From positions 248,001 through 312,000 of the forward strand of contig NZ_JASCXI010000003.1 of NCBI RefSeq assembly GCF_030271515.1: a DNA stretch of 64,000 nucleotides, given 5' to 3'. Positions 1 through 8,614 of the stretch are shown one piece after another. The notes under the pieces were generated by a model. That model saw only the letters and a program-made list of their open reading frames with translations. It had not been told where the DNA came from and did no database searches. The stretch is from Erythrobacter oryzae. GTDB taxonomy: Bacteria > Pseudomonadota > Alphaproteobacteria > Sphingomonadales > Sphingomonadaceae. Made by a program: the position numbers and the translations under genes. The first letter of the stretch is position 1. The number at the start of each line of letters is the position of its first letter.

Positions 1-909
1 CGCAGCCACCGCAACCTCGGCGCCGATTTCGATTGCGGCGTGTGCCCGCACGTCCACATCGCCCAGCCGCGCGAGCGCGGGCAGCTGCCGCAGGCGCTGA
101 CCGAATTCGCGGCGAAAGGCATCGATCTGCTCGTCATCAATGGCGGCGACGGCACGGTGCGCGACGTGCTGACCTGCGGCCAGGCGATCTTCGGCGACGA
201 TTGGCCCGCGATCGCGGTGCTCCCCAAGGGCAAGACGAACGCGCTCACCATCGACCTCGGCGTGCCCGAGGACTGGGGGCTGCAGGACGCGATCGAAGCG
301 CTCGATCATGGCACCCGCGTCTATCGCCGTCCGATCACGGTCGCGCGGGCGGAGGAGCCGGGCTCGCGCGTCGCGGGCTTCATCCTCGGCGCGGGCGCCT
401 TCACCAAGTCGATTCAGGCCGGGCAGAGCGCGCACCGCCTCGGCGCGTTCAACTCGATGGTGGTCGGCGTGACCGGCATCTGGGCGCTGCTGCAATCGCT
501 GTTCGCCGGGCGCGGCAATGCCTGGCGCAAGGGTGCGCGCATGGCGATCGGGCTCGGCACGGCGGACGCCCCGATGGAGCACAGCGGCCACGGCGATCCC
601 GCCATGCGCCAGCTGCTGTTCGCCTCGACGCTCGAGAAGCTCCCCGCCGGGATCAAGCCCTTCGGCGCGCTCAAGAACGGGCTGAAGCTCGTGGCGGTCG
701 ACCAGATCCCGCGCCGCACCACCGCGCTGGTGCCGCTGGTGCTGATGGGCAAGATGAAGGACGGCCTGCGCGAGCGCGGCATCCATCAGGTCGCCGCGAC
801 CCAGTTCAGCCTGTCGATCGACGACCAGTTCATCCTCGATGGCGAGGCCTTCCCGCCGGGCGACTACCGCATCGAGCAGGGGCCGGAGCTCGCCTTTGTA
901 GCACCATGA
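1..909 (+). CDS. Diacylglycerol kinase-family lipid kinase (5' end cut by window)
   Basis: The reading frame is open from base 1 and ends at the TGA at 907-909, so the start lies outside the window; 302 codons are visible. The fragment opens with RSHRN, which in this family follows the first beta strand, and carries the nucleotide-binding signature NGGDGTV at visible codons 47-53 and LPKGKTNA further on. These identify the DAGK catalytic domain, which phosphorylates diacylglycerol or a related lipid with ATP; the exact lipid cannot be told. The next gene starts 11 bases downstream and looks like a phosphatidate cytidylyltransferase-type enzyme, suggesting a role in making phosphatidate for CDP-diacylglycerol synthesis. 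Confidence 0.85.
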   Translation, partial: RSHRNLGADFDCGVCPHVHIAQPRERGQLPQALTEFAAKGIDLLVINGGDGTVRDVLTCGQAIFGDDWPAIAVLPKGKTNALTIDLGVPEDWGLQDAIEALDHGTRVYRRPITVARAEEPGSRVAGFILGAGAFTKSIQAGQSAHRLGAFNSMVVGVTGIWALLQSLFAGRGNAWRKGARMAIGLGTADAPMEHSGHGDPAMRQLLFASTLEKLPAGIKPFGALKNGLKLVAVDQIPRRTTALVPLVLMGKMKDGLRERGIHQVAATQFSLSIDDQFILDGEAFPPGDYRIEQGPELAFVAP

Positions 910-919
910 GCGCCGCCCC

Positions 920-1825
920 ATGAGCGCTAGCACGGCGGCGCTTGCCGAGCGGATCGCCGCGCGCCTTGCCACGCCTGTCCAACCCGCCGTCGCCGAATTC
1001 GCGCGCGCCCTCGCTGACGCATCGGGCGCCGTCGCGGTGCTGTTCTACGGATCGAACCTGCGCACCGGATCGCTCGAAGGCGTGCTCGATTTCTACCTGC
1101 TGCTGCCGGGCAACGAGGAGGCCGCGATCTGGCCGCGGGTGTCCTATCACGAGCGCGGCGCTGACGGCATGACCCTGCGCGCGAAGGTCGCCACGATGCG
1201 GCTTTCGACCTTCGCCAGGGCGGCGAGCGGCGAACTCACCGACACCACCATCTGGGCGCGGTTCGTCCAGCCGAGCTGCCTGATCTGGGCTGCCGACGAC
1301 GCCGTCAGGGCCGAGGTCATCGCGGCTATCGCGTCCGCCGCCACCACCGCCGCGCGCCTCGCCGCCGCACTCGGCCCCGCGAGCGGCACGGCGGAGGACT
1401 ATTGGCGCGCGCTGTTCCGCGCCACCTACAGCGCCGAATTCCGGGTCGAGAAGAGCGGCCGCGAGAACGATATCCTCTCGGTCAACGCCGAGCATTTCGA
1501 GGGGCTATTGCCGCTTGCGCTGGAAGCGGCGGGCATTCCTGCGGGCCACGAAGGCACGACGCTCACCCCGCGTCTCACGCCGGCGGAGCGGGCGCGCATC
1601 CTCGGCTGGTGGAAGCGCCGCCGCCGCCTGGGCAAGCCGCTCAACCTGCTGCGCCTCGTCAAGGCGAGCACCACCTTCGAGGGCGCAGCACGCTATGCCG
1701 CGTGGAAGATCGAGCGGCACACCGGGATGCCGGTCAAGGTGACCCCGTTCCGCGAGCGCTACCCGCTCTTGGCCGCGCCGCAGGTCTTGTGGGACCTCAG
1801 CCAGCACCGCCGCCAGCGGCGCTAA
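920..1825 (+). CDS. Tam41-like nucleotidyltransferase (candidate phosphatidate cytidylyltransferase)
   Basis: A 301-residue soluble protein with no signal peptide. A nucleotidyltransferase-type motif YGSN is at residues 43-46, followed by LDFYLLLP with Asp57 as likely metal ligand. A central segment (WRALFRATYSAEFR) and a C-terminal basic helix (LLRLVKASTTFEGAARYAAW) resemble, from memory, equivalent parts of mitochondrial Tam41, which makes CDP-diacylglycerol from phosphatidate and CTP. The usual GSG is GSN here. It follows the lipid kinase gene by 10 bases and has no clear Shine-Dalgarno, so it is probably translationally coupled. The family call is inference; a generic nucleotidyltransferase-fold protein is the alternative. 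Confidence 0.6.
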   Translation: MSASTAALAERIAARLATPVQPAVAEFARALADASGAVAVLFYGSNLRTGSLEGVLDFYLLLPGNEEAAIWPRVSYHERGADGMTLRAKVATMRLSTFARAASGELTDTTIWARFVQPSCLIWAADDAVRAEVIAAIASAATTAARLAAALGPASGTAEDYWRALFRATYSAEFRVEKSGRENDILSVNAEHFEGLLPLALEAAGIPAGHEGTTLTPRLTPAERARILGWWKRRRRLGKPLNLLRLVKASTTFEGAARYAAWKIERHTGMPVKVTPFRERYPLLAAPQVLWDLSQHRRQRR

Positions 1826-1828
1826 CCC

Positions 1829-2356
1829 TCAGAGATACTGCATCGAGATCGTCATCCGCGTGACCCCTGGCCCCGCGGTGAAGCGGGTCTTGTCGACCGA
1901 GGGCGGGCGCGGGACGAGGCCGAGGATCTTCTTGATCCCGGGGTTGTTCGACATCCCCGCACCGTCGGTGGAAATGTCGGTCTGGCGGTTGCCATTGGCG
2001 TCATGCTGCACGGCAATGGCGAAGGCGCCGGTCGAAGGCAGCGGCACGCACACCGTCATGCTGCCCGCGCGGGGCTTGGCATCGACCCTCACGACATAGC
2101 GCTTGCTCACCAGCCAGTCGGCCTTGGTGGCGGGATAGGCTCGCACGAAGAGATTGCCGTCCGAGGACTTGAGCCCGGTCACGGTGATGTGCACCGCCGG
2201 GCCCTTGCCCGCACTGCACTGGCCGAGATCGTTGCTGGCGACGCGCCCGTAGGCATAGCCCTGCGCAGCGACCGGCGCACCGAGCGCGGCCACCAGCGCC
2301 AGCGCGGCAACAGCGCGGCGGGGAGAGCGGAGTGAAGAGGGCACAGGAACGGTCAT
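1829..2356 (-). CDS. DUF2141 family exported protein
   Basis: 175 residues from ATG 2356; a longer reading from a TTG at 2401 is less likely because it adds residues before a clean signal peptide. The N-terminus has basic residues (LRSPRRA) and a hydrophobic stretch ending in AAQG, typical of Sec export. The mature part holds the DUF2141 pattern: a beta-rich domain with GNLFVRAYP, a central AIAVQHDANGN, and a C-terminal region with NNPG. The family is periplasmic and of unknown function. It converges with the upstream gene, the two stop codons being 3 bases apart. Confidence 0.8.
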   Translation of the reverse strand: MTVPVPSSLRSPRRAVAALALVAALGAPVAAQGYAYGRVASNDLGQCSAGKGPAVHITVTGLKSSDGNLFVRAYPATKADWLVSKRYVVRVDAKPRAGSMTVCVPLPSTGAFAIAVQHDANGNRQTDISTDGAGMSNNPGIKKILGLVPRPPSVDKTRFTAGPGVTRMTISMQYL

Positions 2357-2601
2357 GGCAGGCTCGCAAACTAAGGGCGGCAGAACAGGCGCGCAAGCCA
2401 AAGGGGGGAGAGGAGAGGGGCGCGCGCCATCGGGGTTGATCGCCGCTATGGCGCAATCTGCCTGAATTGCGGCTTAATTGACCGGATTTGGCACCGCGCA
2501 CGCGTCCATGCGGTGGAAAAGCATACAAATCGCCTTGTCGCGCGATTCGCGGGGCCCCTATGTCCGGTAAAGCGTCCCAGAAAGGCTCACGCGCCCGCGC
2601 C

Positions 2602-3264
2602 ATGACCACGCCCCTGATTTCCCCCTCGATCCTGTCCGCCGATTTCGCCCGTCTGGGCGAAGAAGTGCGCGCCATCGATGCGGCGGGGGCGGACTGGATT
2701 CACATCGACGTGATGGACGGGCATTTCGTGCCCAACATCACCATCGGCCCCGACGTCGTGAAGGCGCTGCGCCCGCACACTGCCAAGCCCTTCGACGTCC
2801 ACCTGATGATCGCGCCGGTCGATCCCTACCTTCAGGCCTTCGCCGATGCGGGCGCGGACATCATCACCGTCCATCCCGAGGCGGGCCCGCACATCCACCG
2901 CACGCTTCAGGCGATCAAGGCGCTCGGCAAGCAGGCGGGGGTCGTCATCAACCCCGGCACGCCCGTGGAGGTGCTCGACAACCTGATGGACCTCGCCGAC
3001 CTCGTCCTGGTGATGAGCGTCAACCCCGGCTTCGGCGGGCAGAGCTTCATCCCCTCGCAATTGGACAAGATCGCGCGCATCCGCTCGATGATCAACCGCT
3101 CGGGCCGCGCGATCCGGCTCGAGGTCGACGGCGGGGTCAATGCCGAGACCGCGCGGCTGTGCGTCGAGGCGGGGGCGGACGTGCTGGTGGCGGGCTCGGC
3201 CACCTTCAAGGGCGGGCCCGATCACTACGCCGCCAATATCGCCGCGCTGAAGGGCGCAAGGTAA
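2602..3264 (+). CDS. rpe: Ribulose-phosphate 3-epimerase
   Basis: 220 residues from ATG 2602, the usual family length; longer in-frame extension upstream lacks family similarity. It interconverts ribulose 5-phosphate and xylulose 5-phosphate in the pentose phosphate pathway. Diagnostic motifs of the TIM barrel are present in order: [10 protein letters not shown] at the N-terminus, [12 protein letters not shown] with metal and catalytic residues, [17 protein letters not shown], and EVDGGVN with the catalytic Asp. The stop codon TAA is directly followed by the GTG start of the heparinase-family gene, so the two are co-transcribed. Confidence 0.95.
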   Translation: MTTPLISPSILSADFARLGEEVRAIDAAGADWIHIDVMDGHFVPNITIGPDVVKALRPHTAKPFDVHLMIAPVDPYLQAFADAGADIITVHPEAGPHIHRTLQAIKALGKQAGVVINPGTPVEVLDNLMDLADLVLVMSVNPGFGGQSFIPSQLDKIARIRSMINRSGRAIRLEVDGGVNAETARLCVEAGADVLVAGSATFKGGPDHYAANIAALKGAR

Positions 3265-5133
3265 GTGGCGAGCGTGCTGCGCTCCCCCGCCGCCACCCGC
3301 GCCGAGGCGCTGGTCGAGCGAGTGGCGGATGCGCCGGTGCTGCCGCTCGGCAGCGCGCCGGAGCCGGGTGCGGAAGCCGCCCCGCCGCCGGTCGAAGAAC
3401 CCTCCCGCGCGCTGGCGCTGAGTGACGTCATTGCGGTCAAGTCCGGCCCGGGCGAGGCGCTGATCCGGCTCGCCTATCGCATGGGCATCCCCGGCCACGC
3501 CATCGCCGCCCCCTTCCGGCGCCCGCAGGCGGTGCGGGTGACGGCGACGGTCGAGAGCCCCAACCGCGGCGACCGCACCGCGGGCACGGCCCTGCGCGCA
3601 GGGCATTTCCTGATCCACGGCGTGCGCCTGCCGATCAGCAGCTTCGATTTCTCGCTGCCCGCGCATCACGCCCCCGGTGTCGAGCGGGTGGTGCATTCCT
3701 TCGCTTGGCTCGCCGATCTCGCCGCCTGTGCCTCGCGCGCCGAGGGCGCGGCTGTGGCCGAGCGGATCGCGGGGCTGTGGCTCCACGCCCATAGCGCCCC
3801 GGGCAGGGGACCCGCGTGGGAGACCGAGCTGGCAGGCCTCAGGCTGGTTGCCTGGCTGGTCCACGCGCCGCTGATGCTCGGCGGCACCGACAAGGGGCTG
3901 AAGGCGCGCCTGCTTGCCGCCATCGCCGAGACCGCGGGCTGGCTCGACAAGCGCGCGCCGAGGGAGCCCGCAGGCCTCGGGCAGGTCGCGGCCTGGGCGG
4001 GCGTCGTGGCGGCAGGCCTGCTGCTCCCACATGGCAAGCCGCGGCGGCTGTTCGGCGAGGCCGGGCTGGTCAAGGCGCTGGGCGACATGGTGGGCGAGGA
4101 TGGCGGCGTGCTGTCGCGCTGCCCCGCCGCACAACTCGACGCGATCCGGCTGCTGACCGATCTCATCGCCTGTTACGAGGCCGCCGAAGTCACCCCGCCG
4201 CCTGCGCTCGCCGTGATGCGCGAGCTGCTGGTGCCGCCGCTCCTCGCGCTGCGCCATGGCGATGGGGCGCTGGGGTGCTGGCAGGGGCAGGGAGCCATCG
4301 CGGCCGACCGCGTCAACGCCGTGATCGAGGCGAGCGGCGTGCGCACCCGCCCGCTCGCGCAGGCGCAAGGCTGGGGCTACAGCCGCATCAAGGCGGGCGA
4401 GACGCTGCTGCAATTCGACACCGCCCCGCCCCCGCGAGCCAAGCACGCGCGCACCGGCTGCGCCTCGACCCTCGCCTTCGAATTGAGCGACGGCCCGCAG
4501 CGGATTATCGTCAATTGCGGCGGTTCGGCGCTCGCCGGCGGACAGGTGCCTGCGCGCATCGGGCAGGGCCTGCGCGCCACCGCCGCTTTCTCGACGCTGG
4601 TGCTCGACAACGCCAATTCGACCGCGGTGCTGCTTCACGGCAAGCTCGGCAAGGGGGTCGAGACGGTCGATCTCGAGCGCCGCCAGATCGCCCGGCCCGG
4701 CCATCGGGAAGCAACCCGGATCGAGGCCGCGCATGATGGCTATGCCGGCCGCTTCGGCCTCAGCCACCAGCGCATCCTCACCCTATCGGGGGACGGCACC
4801 GAGCTGGCGGGCGAGGACATCCTTATCCCCACCGCCAAGAACGGCAAGCGCGGCAAGATCGGCTTCGCGATCCGCTTCCACCTGGGGCGCGGGGTCGAAG
4901 TGCAGCTTTCCCCCGACAAGCGCGGCGCGAGCCTGCTGCTCCCCGACGGTCGGCTCTGGCAATTCCGTCTGGGCGGCGATAGGGGCGGGGCCGGCGAGAT
5001 CACCTTGCACGCCGAGGACAGCCTGTGGGTCGACGGCGACGGCCGCCCGCACGCGACCGAGCAGCTGGTGATCGAGGGACTGGCATTGCGCAGTGGGGGA
5101 CAATTCTCCTGGCGCTTCAAAAAAACGGGGTAG
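3265..5133 (+). CDS. Heparinase II/III family protein
   Basis: 622 residues from a GTG start placed with zero spacing after the rpe stop. The N-terminal ~350 residues are mostly helical (alpha-toroid type, with [14 protein letters not shown]) and the C-terminal half has the beta-sheet pattern of the heparinase II/III C-terminal domain ([29 protein letters not shown]). No signal peptide is visible, so a cytoplasmic or envelope role rather than secreted lyase activity is likely. Its place between rpe and purH is, to my knowledge, common in sphingomonads. The substrate cannot be inferred. Confidence 0.85.
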   Translation: MASVLRSPAATRAEALVERVADAPVLPLGSAPEPGAEAAPPPVEEPSRALALSDVIAVKSGPGEALIRLAYRMGIPGHAIAAPFRRPQAVRVTATVESPNRGDRTAGTALRAGHFLIHGVRLPISSFDFSLPAHHAPGVERVVHSFAWLADLAACASRAEGAAVAERIAGLWLHAHSAPGRGPAWETELAGLRLVAWLVHAPLMLGGTDKGLKARLLAAIAETAGWLDKRAPREPAGLGQVAAWAGVVAAGLLLPHGKPRRLFGEAGLVKALGDMVGEDGGVLSRCPAAQLDAIRLLTDLIACYEAAEVTPPPALAVMRELLVPPLLALRHGDGALGCWQGQGAIAADRVNAVIEASGVRTRPLAQAQGWGYSRIKAGETLLQFDTAPPPRAKHARTGCASTLAFELSDGPQRIIVNCGGSALAGGQVPARIGQGLRATAAFSTLVLDNANSTAVLLHGKLGKGVETVDLERRQIARPGHREATRIEAAHDGYAGRFGLSHQRILTLSGDGTELAGEDILIPTAKNGKRGKIGFAIRFHLGRGVEVQLSPDKRGASLLLPDGRLWQFRLGGDRGGAGEITLHAEDSLWVDGDGRPHATEQLVIEGLALRSGGQFSWRFKKTG

Positions 5134-5141
5134 TTTCGAAC

Positions 5142-6743
5142 ATGGCCGATGGTGTGATCCGGCGGGCGCTGCTGTCAGTGTCCGACAAGAGCGGTTTGGC
5201 GGACCTCGGCCGCGCGCTGGCGGGGCGGGGCGTCGAGCTGGTGAGCACCGGCGGCACCGCCAAGGCCCTGCGCGAGGCGGGCCTCAGCGTGAAAGACGTC
5301 TCCGACCTCACCGGTTTCCCCGAGATGATGGACGGGCGGGTGAAGACGCTCCACCCCACGGTTCACGGCGGGCTGCTGGCGCTGCGCGACAACCCTGAGC
5401 ACGTCGCCGCGATGGAGGCCCACGGGATCGGGGCGATCGATCTGGTGGTGGTCAACCTCTATCCCTTCGAAGCCACGGTGGCGAAGGGTGCGTCCCGCGA
5501 AGAGGTTATCGAGAACATCGATATCGGCGGGCCTTCGATGGTGCGCTCGGCGGCGAAGAACCACGGCTTCGTGACGATCCTCACCGATCCCGCCGACTAC
5601 GCCACGCTGGTCGCCGAGATGGACGCGAATGGCGGCGCGACCACGCAGGCCTTCCGCACCCGCATGGCGGGCAAGGCCTATGCCCGCACGGCAGCCTATG
5701 ATTCGGCGATCGCGAGCTGGTTCGCCTTCTCGCCCGCCGCTTCGGACGAGCCGACGCTGTTCCCCGAGACGCTCCCGATGGCGCTGAAGCGCGCCGACAC
5801 GCTGCGCTATGGCGAGAACCCGCACCAGATGGCGGCGATCTATGTCCCGCAGGTGTCGGGCACCGCGAGCGTGCCGCAGGCCAAGCAGTTGCAGGGCAAG
5901 GAGCTCAGCTACAACAATCTCAACGACGCCGACGCGGCGCTAGAACTGGCAGCGGAATTCGCCGGGGAGGAGCCTGCGGTCGTCATCGTCAAGCACGCCA
6001 ACCCCTGCGGCGTGGCGCAGGGCGGCTCGCTGCTTTCCGCGTGGGAAGCGGCGCTGGCCTGCGATAGCGTCTCGGCCTTCGGCGGGATCGTCGCGGTGAA
6101 CACCGAGCTCGACGCCGCGACCGCTGAGGCGATCAGCGCGATCTTTACCGAGGTGGTGATCGCCCCCTCGGTCTCGGAAGAGGCCAAGGCGATCTTCGCG
6201 AAGAAGAAGAACCTGCGCCTGCTCGAATGCGGCGCGCTTCCGAACCCGCGCCGGGGCGGCCTCGCCCTCAAGACCATCGCAGGCGGCGTGCTGATCCAAT
6301 CGCGCGACAACGGGGCGATCTCTGCGGACGACCTCAAGGTCGTCACCAAGCGCGCCCCGACCGAGCAGGAGCTGAAGGACTGCCTCTTCGCCTGGACGGT
6401 CGCGCGCCACGTGAAGTCCAACGCCATCGTCTACGCCAAGGACGGCGCCACCGCCGGGATCGGCGCAGGCCAGATGAACCGCCGCGATTCGGCGCGCATC
6501 GCCGCGATCAAGGCCAGGGAAGCCGCCGAAACCCACGGCTGGCCCGCCCCTCGCACTGTCGGCAGCGCGGTCGCCTCCGACGCCTTCTTCCCCTTCGCCG
6601 ACGGCCTGATCTCCGCCGCCGAAGCGGGCGCGACCGCCGTGATCCAGCCGGGCGGCTCGATCCGCGACGACGAGGTGATCGCCGCCGCTGACGCGGCAGG
6701 CCTTGCGATGGTCTTCACCGGGATGCGGCATTTCAGGCATTGA
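5142..6743 (+). CDS. purH: Bifunctional AICAR transformylase / IMP cyclohydrolase
   Basis: 533 residues from ATG 5142, standard for PurH; an in-frame GTG at 5025 lies inside the previous gene and is rejected. The N-terminal MGS-like cyclohydrolase domain is seen as [26 protein letters not shown] and [15 protein letters not shown]; the C-terminal transformylase domain carries [29 protein letters not shown] and [16 protein letters not shown]. It catalyses the last two steps of IMP synthesis. It begins 8 bases after the heparinase-family stop and closes the rpe operon. A modular palindromic repeat starts immediately after its stop. Confidence 0.97.
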   Translation: MADGVIRRALLSVSDKSGLADLGRALAGRGVELVSTGGTAKALREAGLSVKDVSDLTGFPEMMDGRVKTLHPTVHGGLLALRDNPEHVAAMEAHGIGAIDLVVVNLYPFEATVAKGASREEVIENIDIGGPSMVRSAAKNHGFVTILTDPADYATLVAEMDANGGATTQAFRTRMAGKAYARTAAYDSAIASWFAFSPAASDEPTLFPETLPMALKRADTLRYGENPHQMAAIYVPQVSGTASVPQAKQLQGKELSYNNLNDADAALELAAEFAGEEPAVVIVKHANPCGVAQGGSLLSAWEAALACDSVSAFGGIVAVNTELDAATAEAISAIFTEVVIAPSVSEEAKAIFAKKKNLRLLECGALPNPRRGGLALKTIAGGVLIQSRDNGAISADDLKVVTKRAPTEQELKDCLFAWTVARHVKSNAIVYAKDGATAGIGAGQMNRRDSARIAAIKAREAAETHGWPAPRTVGSAVASDAFFPFADGLISAAEAGATAVIQPGGSIRDDEVIAAADAAGLAMVFTGMRHFRH

Positions 6744-6745
6744 TG

Positions 6746-6845
6746 TTTGCGGGGGCGCCTCCGCGCCCCCGTCCTCGGTGCTGTTCCTCCGCTTCGCTCC
6801 GGGCACCTGCGGCTCGCGCGCGTGCGCTCGCGGGCCTGCGGCCCG
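6746..6845 (+). repeat. Modular palindromic repeat, copy 1
   Basis: A three-hairpin repeat directly after purH. Hairpin 1 is GGGGGCGC-CTCC-GCGCCCCC (6751-6770), followed by a conserved spacer starting GTCCTCGGTG, a short imperfect palindrome, a spacer with CTGCGGCTCGCG, and a terminal stem CGGGCC-TGC-GGCCCG (6831-6845). Related copies occur at 20168-20520, 21446-21682 and 61616-61708 with different stem sequences but conserved pairing. As the first structure after purH it could also act in termination or 3'-end protection. Confidence 0.85.
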
Positions 6846-7121
6846 ATAATCCTCCTCGAGCTTGGTCGGAGAGGGGGACCATGCTCAGCATGGTGGAGGG
6901 ACGAGCGAGGGCACAAAAAATGTCCCCCCTAAGCAATCCCCCGCATTCGTCGCATCCGCCGCACGGCTCGGCCCGCATGCCCCTTAAGCGCAACTATTTT
7001 TCGCCGCTTTCGTAACCAGTATAGGGCCGCGACCCTAATAAGGCCTGTCGCCAGTTCATCCCGCCGCAATCCGGCCGCGGGCAAGGAGCGGGCGGAAACT
7101 TACGCGATTCACGAGTCCCCC
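6846..7121. other. Intergenic region purH to the small membrane gene
   Basis: Together with the repeat this is a 378-base stretch without a supported gene. The part after the repeat holds an isolated perfect inverted repeat ACCATGCT-C-AGCATGGT (6878-6894) flanked by purine-rich sequence. I see no coding signal, tRNA or strong promoter, though the promoter for the gene at 7122 must lie here. Confidence 0.5.
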
Positions 7122-7310
7122 ATGCGCCTCCTCTCCTCCGACCTGTTCCGCAATTTCGGCATCGGCTTCGTCCTCGGGGCGGTGCTGATCGTCGGCGCGA
7201 ACGCGGAAGACTGGAACGCTGCCGTGGCCTCGCCTGCGCAAGCGGCCGAACTGAACGCCACCCCCGGCGTCGTCCCTGCCCCCGCAGCCGAGTTCGTGAT
7301 CGCGCCCTGA
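7122..7310 (+). CDS. Small single-pass membrane or exported protein
   Basis: A 62-residue ORF starting at ATG 7122 and ending 14 bases before msrA. The N-terminus (MRLLSSDLFRNF) is followed by a hydrophobic segment GIGFVLGAVLIVGA (about residues 13-26) and an Ala/Pro-rich tail, so it is either a signal-anchor or a cleaved export signal. No family is recognised. Its tight spacing to msrA suggests co-transcription. Confidence 0.55.
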   Translation: MRLLSSDLFRNFGIGFVLGAVLIVGANAEDWNAAVASPAQAAELNATPGVVPAPAAEFVIAP

Positions 7311-7324
7311 TAAGGCCGACCCAC

Positions 7325-8005
7325 ATGCACAAATTCGTCGCACTCCTCGCCGCCGGTTCGCTGGCGCTGAGCGCCTGCGCGGGCCCCGCGCTGGCCGAGG
7401 AACCCGTCGCCGCCCCCGCCGCCACCCGGCTCGCCAAGGAACCCGCCGGGCTCAAGACCGCAGTCTTCGCCGGCGGCTGCTTCTGGGGCGTCGAGGGCGT
7501 GTTCAGCCACGTCAAGGGCGTCAAGAGCGCGGTCTCGGGCTACCACGGCGGCACAAAGCAGAGCGCGACCTACGACCTCGTCTCGAGCGGCGTCACCGAT
7601 CATGCCGAGGCTGTGCGCATCACCTACGACCCGGCGGTGGTCCGCTATGACCAGCTGCTGCGGATCTTTTTCTCGGTGGTCGCCGACCCGACATTGAAGA
7701 ACCGGCAGGGCCCGGACGTCGGCACCCAGTATCGCAGCGCGATCGTGCCGATGAGTGCCGAACAGAGCGCGGTCGCCAAGGCCTACCTCGCGCAGCTTGG
7801 CAAGTCGGGGCTGTGGTCGAAGCCCATCGCCACGAAGATCGAGCCCTACAAGGCCTTCTACGCGGCAGAAGCCTATCACCAGGACTTCATGTTCGCGAAC
7901 CCGACGCACGGCTACATCCGGCGCTGGGACGCCCCCAAGGTGGCGGCGCTGAAGCGCATGTACCCGACCTTCTACCGCGCCAGCTTTCTGAAGGACGCGG
8001 GGTGA
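7325..8005 (+). CDS. msrA: Peptide methionine (S)-S-oxide reductase, exported
   Basis: 226 residues. MsrA reduces the S-epimer of methionine sulfoxide. The catalytic motif GGCFWGVEG is present with nucleophile Cys52, followed by SGYHGG and the family blocks DHAEAVRITYDP and YRSAI. The N-terminus is a signal sequence ending LSAC with a lipobox-like Cys18, so the enzyme is likely periplasmic or a lipoprotein. No cysteine follows Cys52, so the resolving cysteines of typical MsrA are absent and it looks like a one-Cys form. A GC hairpin lies 8 bases after the stop. Confidence 0.95.
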   Translation: MHKFVALLAAGSLALSACAGPALAEEPVAAPAATRLAKEPAGLKTAVFAGGCFWGVEGVFSHVKGVKSAVSGYHGGTKQSATYDLVSSGVTDHAEAVRITYDPAVVRYDQLLRIFFSVVADPTLKNRQGPDVGTQYRSAIVPMSAEQSAVAKAYLAQLGKSGLWSKPIATKIEPYKAFYAAEAYHQDFMFANPTHGYIRRWDAPKVAALKRMYPTFYRASFLKDAG

Positions 8006-8012
8006 CGTATAA

Positions 8013-8038
8013 GGGGGTGGACAGCACGCTCCACCCCC
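8013..8038 (+). terminator. Stem-loop after msrA
   Basis: A perfect 9-bp stem GGGGGTGGA / TCCACCCCC with an 8-base loop, 7 bases after the msrA stop. It has no T-tract, so it is either a weak terminator or a 3'-end stabiliser. It separates msrA from zur. Confidence 0.5.
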
Positions 8039-8063
8039 ACTGGCGCTCGCCCCCATCCCTCAT

Positions 8064-8076
8064 TATATTCGCAGAC
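8064..8076 (+). promoter_or_regulatory. Possible -10 element of zur
   Basis: TATATT at 8064-8069 is a good -10 hexamer only 7 bases before the zur ATG, and no Shine-Dalgarno is visible. If used, the transcript would start at or next to the ATG (leaderless). No convincing -35 is seen, so this is tentative. Confidence 0.3.
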
Positions 8077-8541
8077 ATGGGACAGCACGCGCACAGCCAC
8101 CACGAACTCGCCGGAGCGGATCTTGTCGCAGAAGCCGCCCGCGCGCTGGTCGCGTCCGGCGAGCAGTGGACCTCGATGCGCGAGGCAGTCTTCGCCGAAC
8201 TCGCCCGGCACGAGCGGCCAGTCTCGGCCTATGACATCGCCGACAACCTCTCGGCCGCGCGCGGCAAGCGGGTCGCGCCCAACTCAGTCTACCGCATCCT
8301 CGACGTGTTCGTCGCGAACAACCTCGCGATGCGGGTCGAGAGCGCCAATGCCTATCTCGCCAACACCCACCCGGGCTGCGCGCATGACTGCATCTTCCTC
8401 GTCTGCGACGAATGCGGCGAGGCCGCGCATGTCGACGACGAAGAGGTCAGCCGCGCCGTCCGCGCGATCGCCTCGGGCCGCGGCTTCAAGGCCGAGCGGC
8501 CGGTGCTCGAGATCCGCGGGCTGTGCAAGGGCTGCGCCTGA
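8077..8541 (+). CDS. zur: Fur-family zinc uptake regulator (Zur)
   Basis: 154 residues from ATG 8077. The winged-helix domain carries QWTSMREAVFAELARHERPVSAYDI-type features and NSVYRILDVF, and the ESANAY signature separates Zur from Fur. The structural zinc site is formed by CDEC and the C-terminal CKGC. A His-rich N-terminus (MGQHAHSHH) may add metal binding. Zur represses zinc uptake and related genes when zinc is plentiful. No autoregulatory palindrome is evident in its short upstream region. A second candidate metalloregulator site in the window is at 63156-63185. Confidence 0.85.
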   Translation: MGQHAHSHHELAGADLVAEAARALVASGEQWTSMREAVFAELARHERPVSAYDIADNLSAARGKRVAPNSVYRILDVFVANNLAMRVESANAYLANTHPGCAHDCIFLVCDECGEAAHVDDEEVSRAVRAIASGRGFKAERPVLEIRGLCKGCA

Positions 8542-8556
8542 GCCCCCTCACCATCC

Positions 8557-8570
8557 TTGATCTGCCTCAA
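8557..8570 (+). promoter_or_regulatory. FNR/FixK-like box upstream of dxs
   Basis: TTGATCTGCCTCAA fits TTGA-N6-TCAA and differs at two positions from the FixK box TTGATCTGGATCAA as I recall it. It starts 15 bases after the zur stop and lies about 45 bases before the dxs ATG, a spacing compatible with activation near -40. This is inferred from sequence only. Confidence 0.4.
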
Positions 8571-8590
8571 CCCTACATCGACAGGCCAGA

Positions 8591-8604
8591 CTTACAGGTG
8601 TAAG
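8591..8604 (+). promoter_or_regulatory. Perfect palindrome in the dxs leader
   Basis: CTTACAGGTGTAAG is a perfect 14-bp palindrome 10 bases before the dxs ATG. A further CTTACA half-site occurs at 8629-8634 inside the coding start. It may be an operator or a small leader hairpin next to the ribosome binding region. Confidence 0.4.
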
Positions 8605-8614
8605 GCCAGCGGTT

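Noticed and set aside
2587..4767. A 726-codon minus-strand frame opposite rpe and the heparinase-family gene
   Set aside because: Low-complexity Arg/His/Gly-rich translation with no motif; it is antisense to two well-supported genes.
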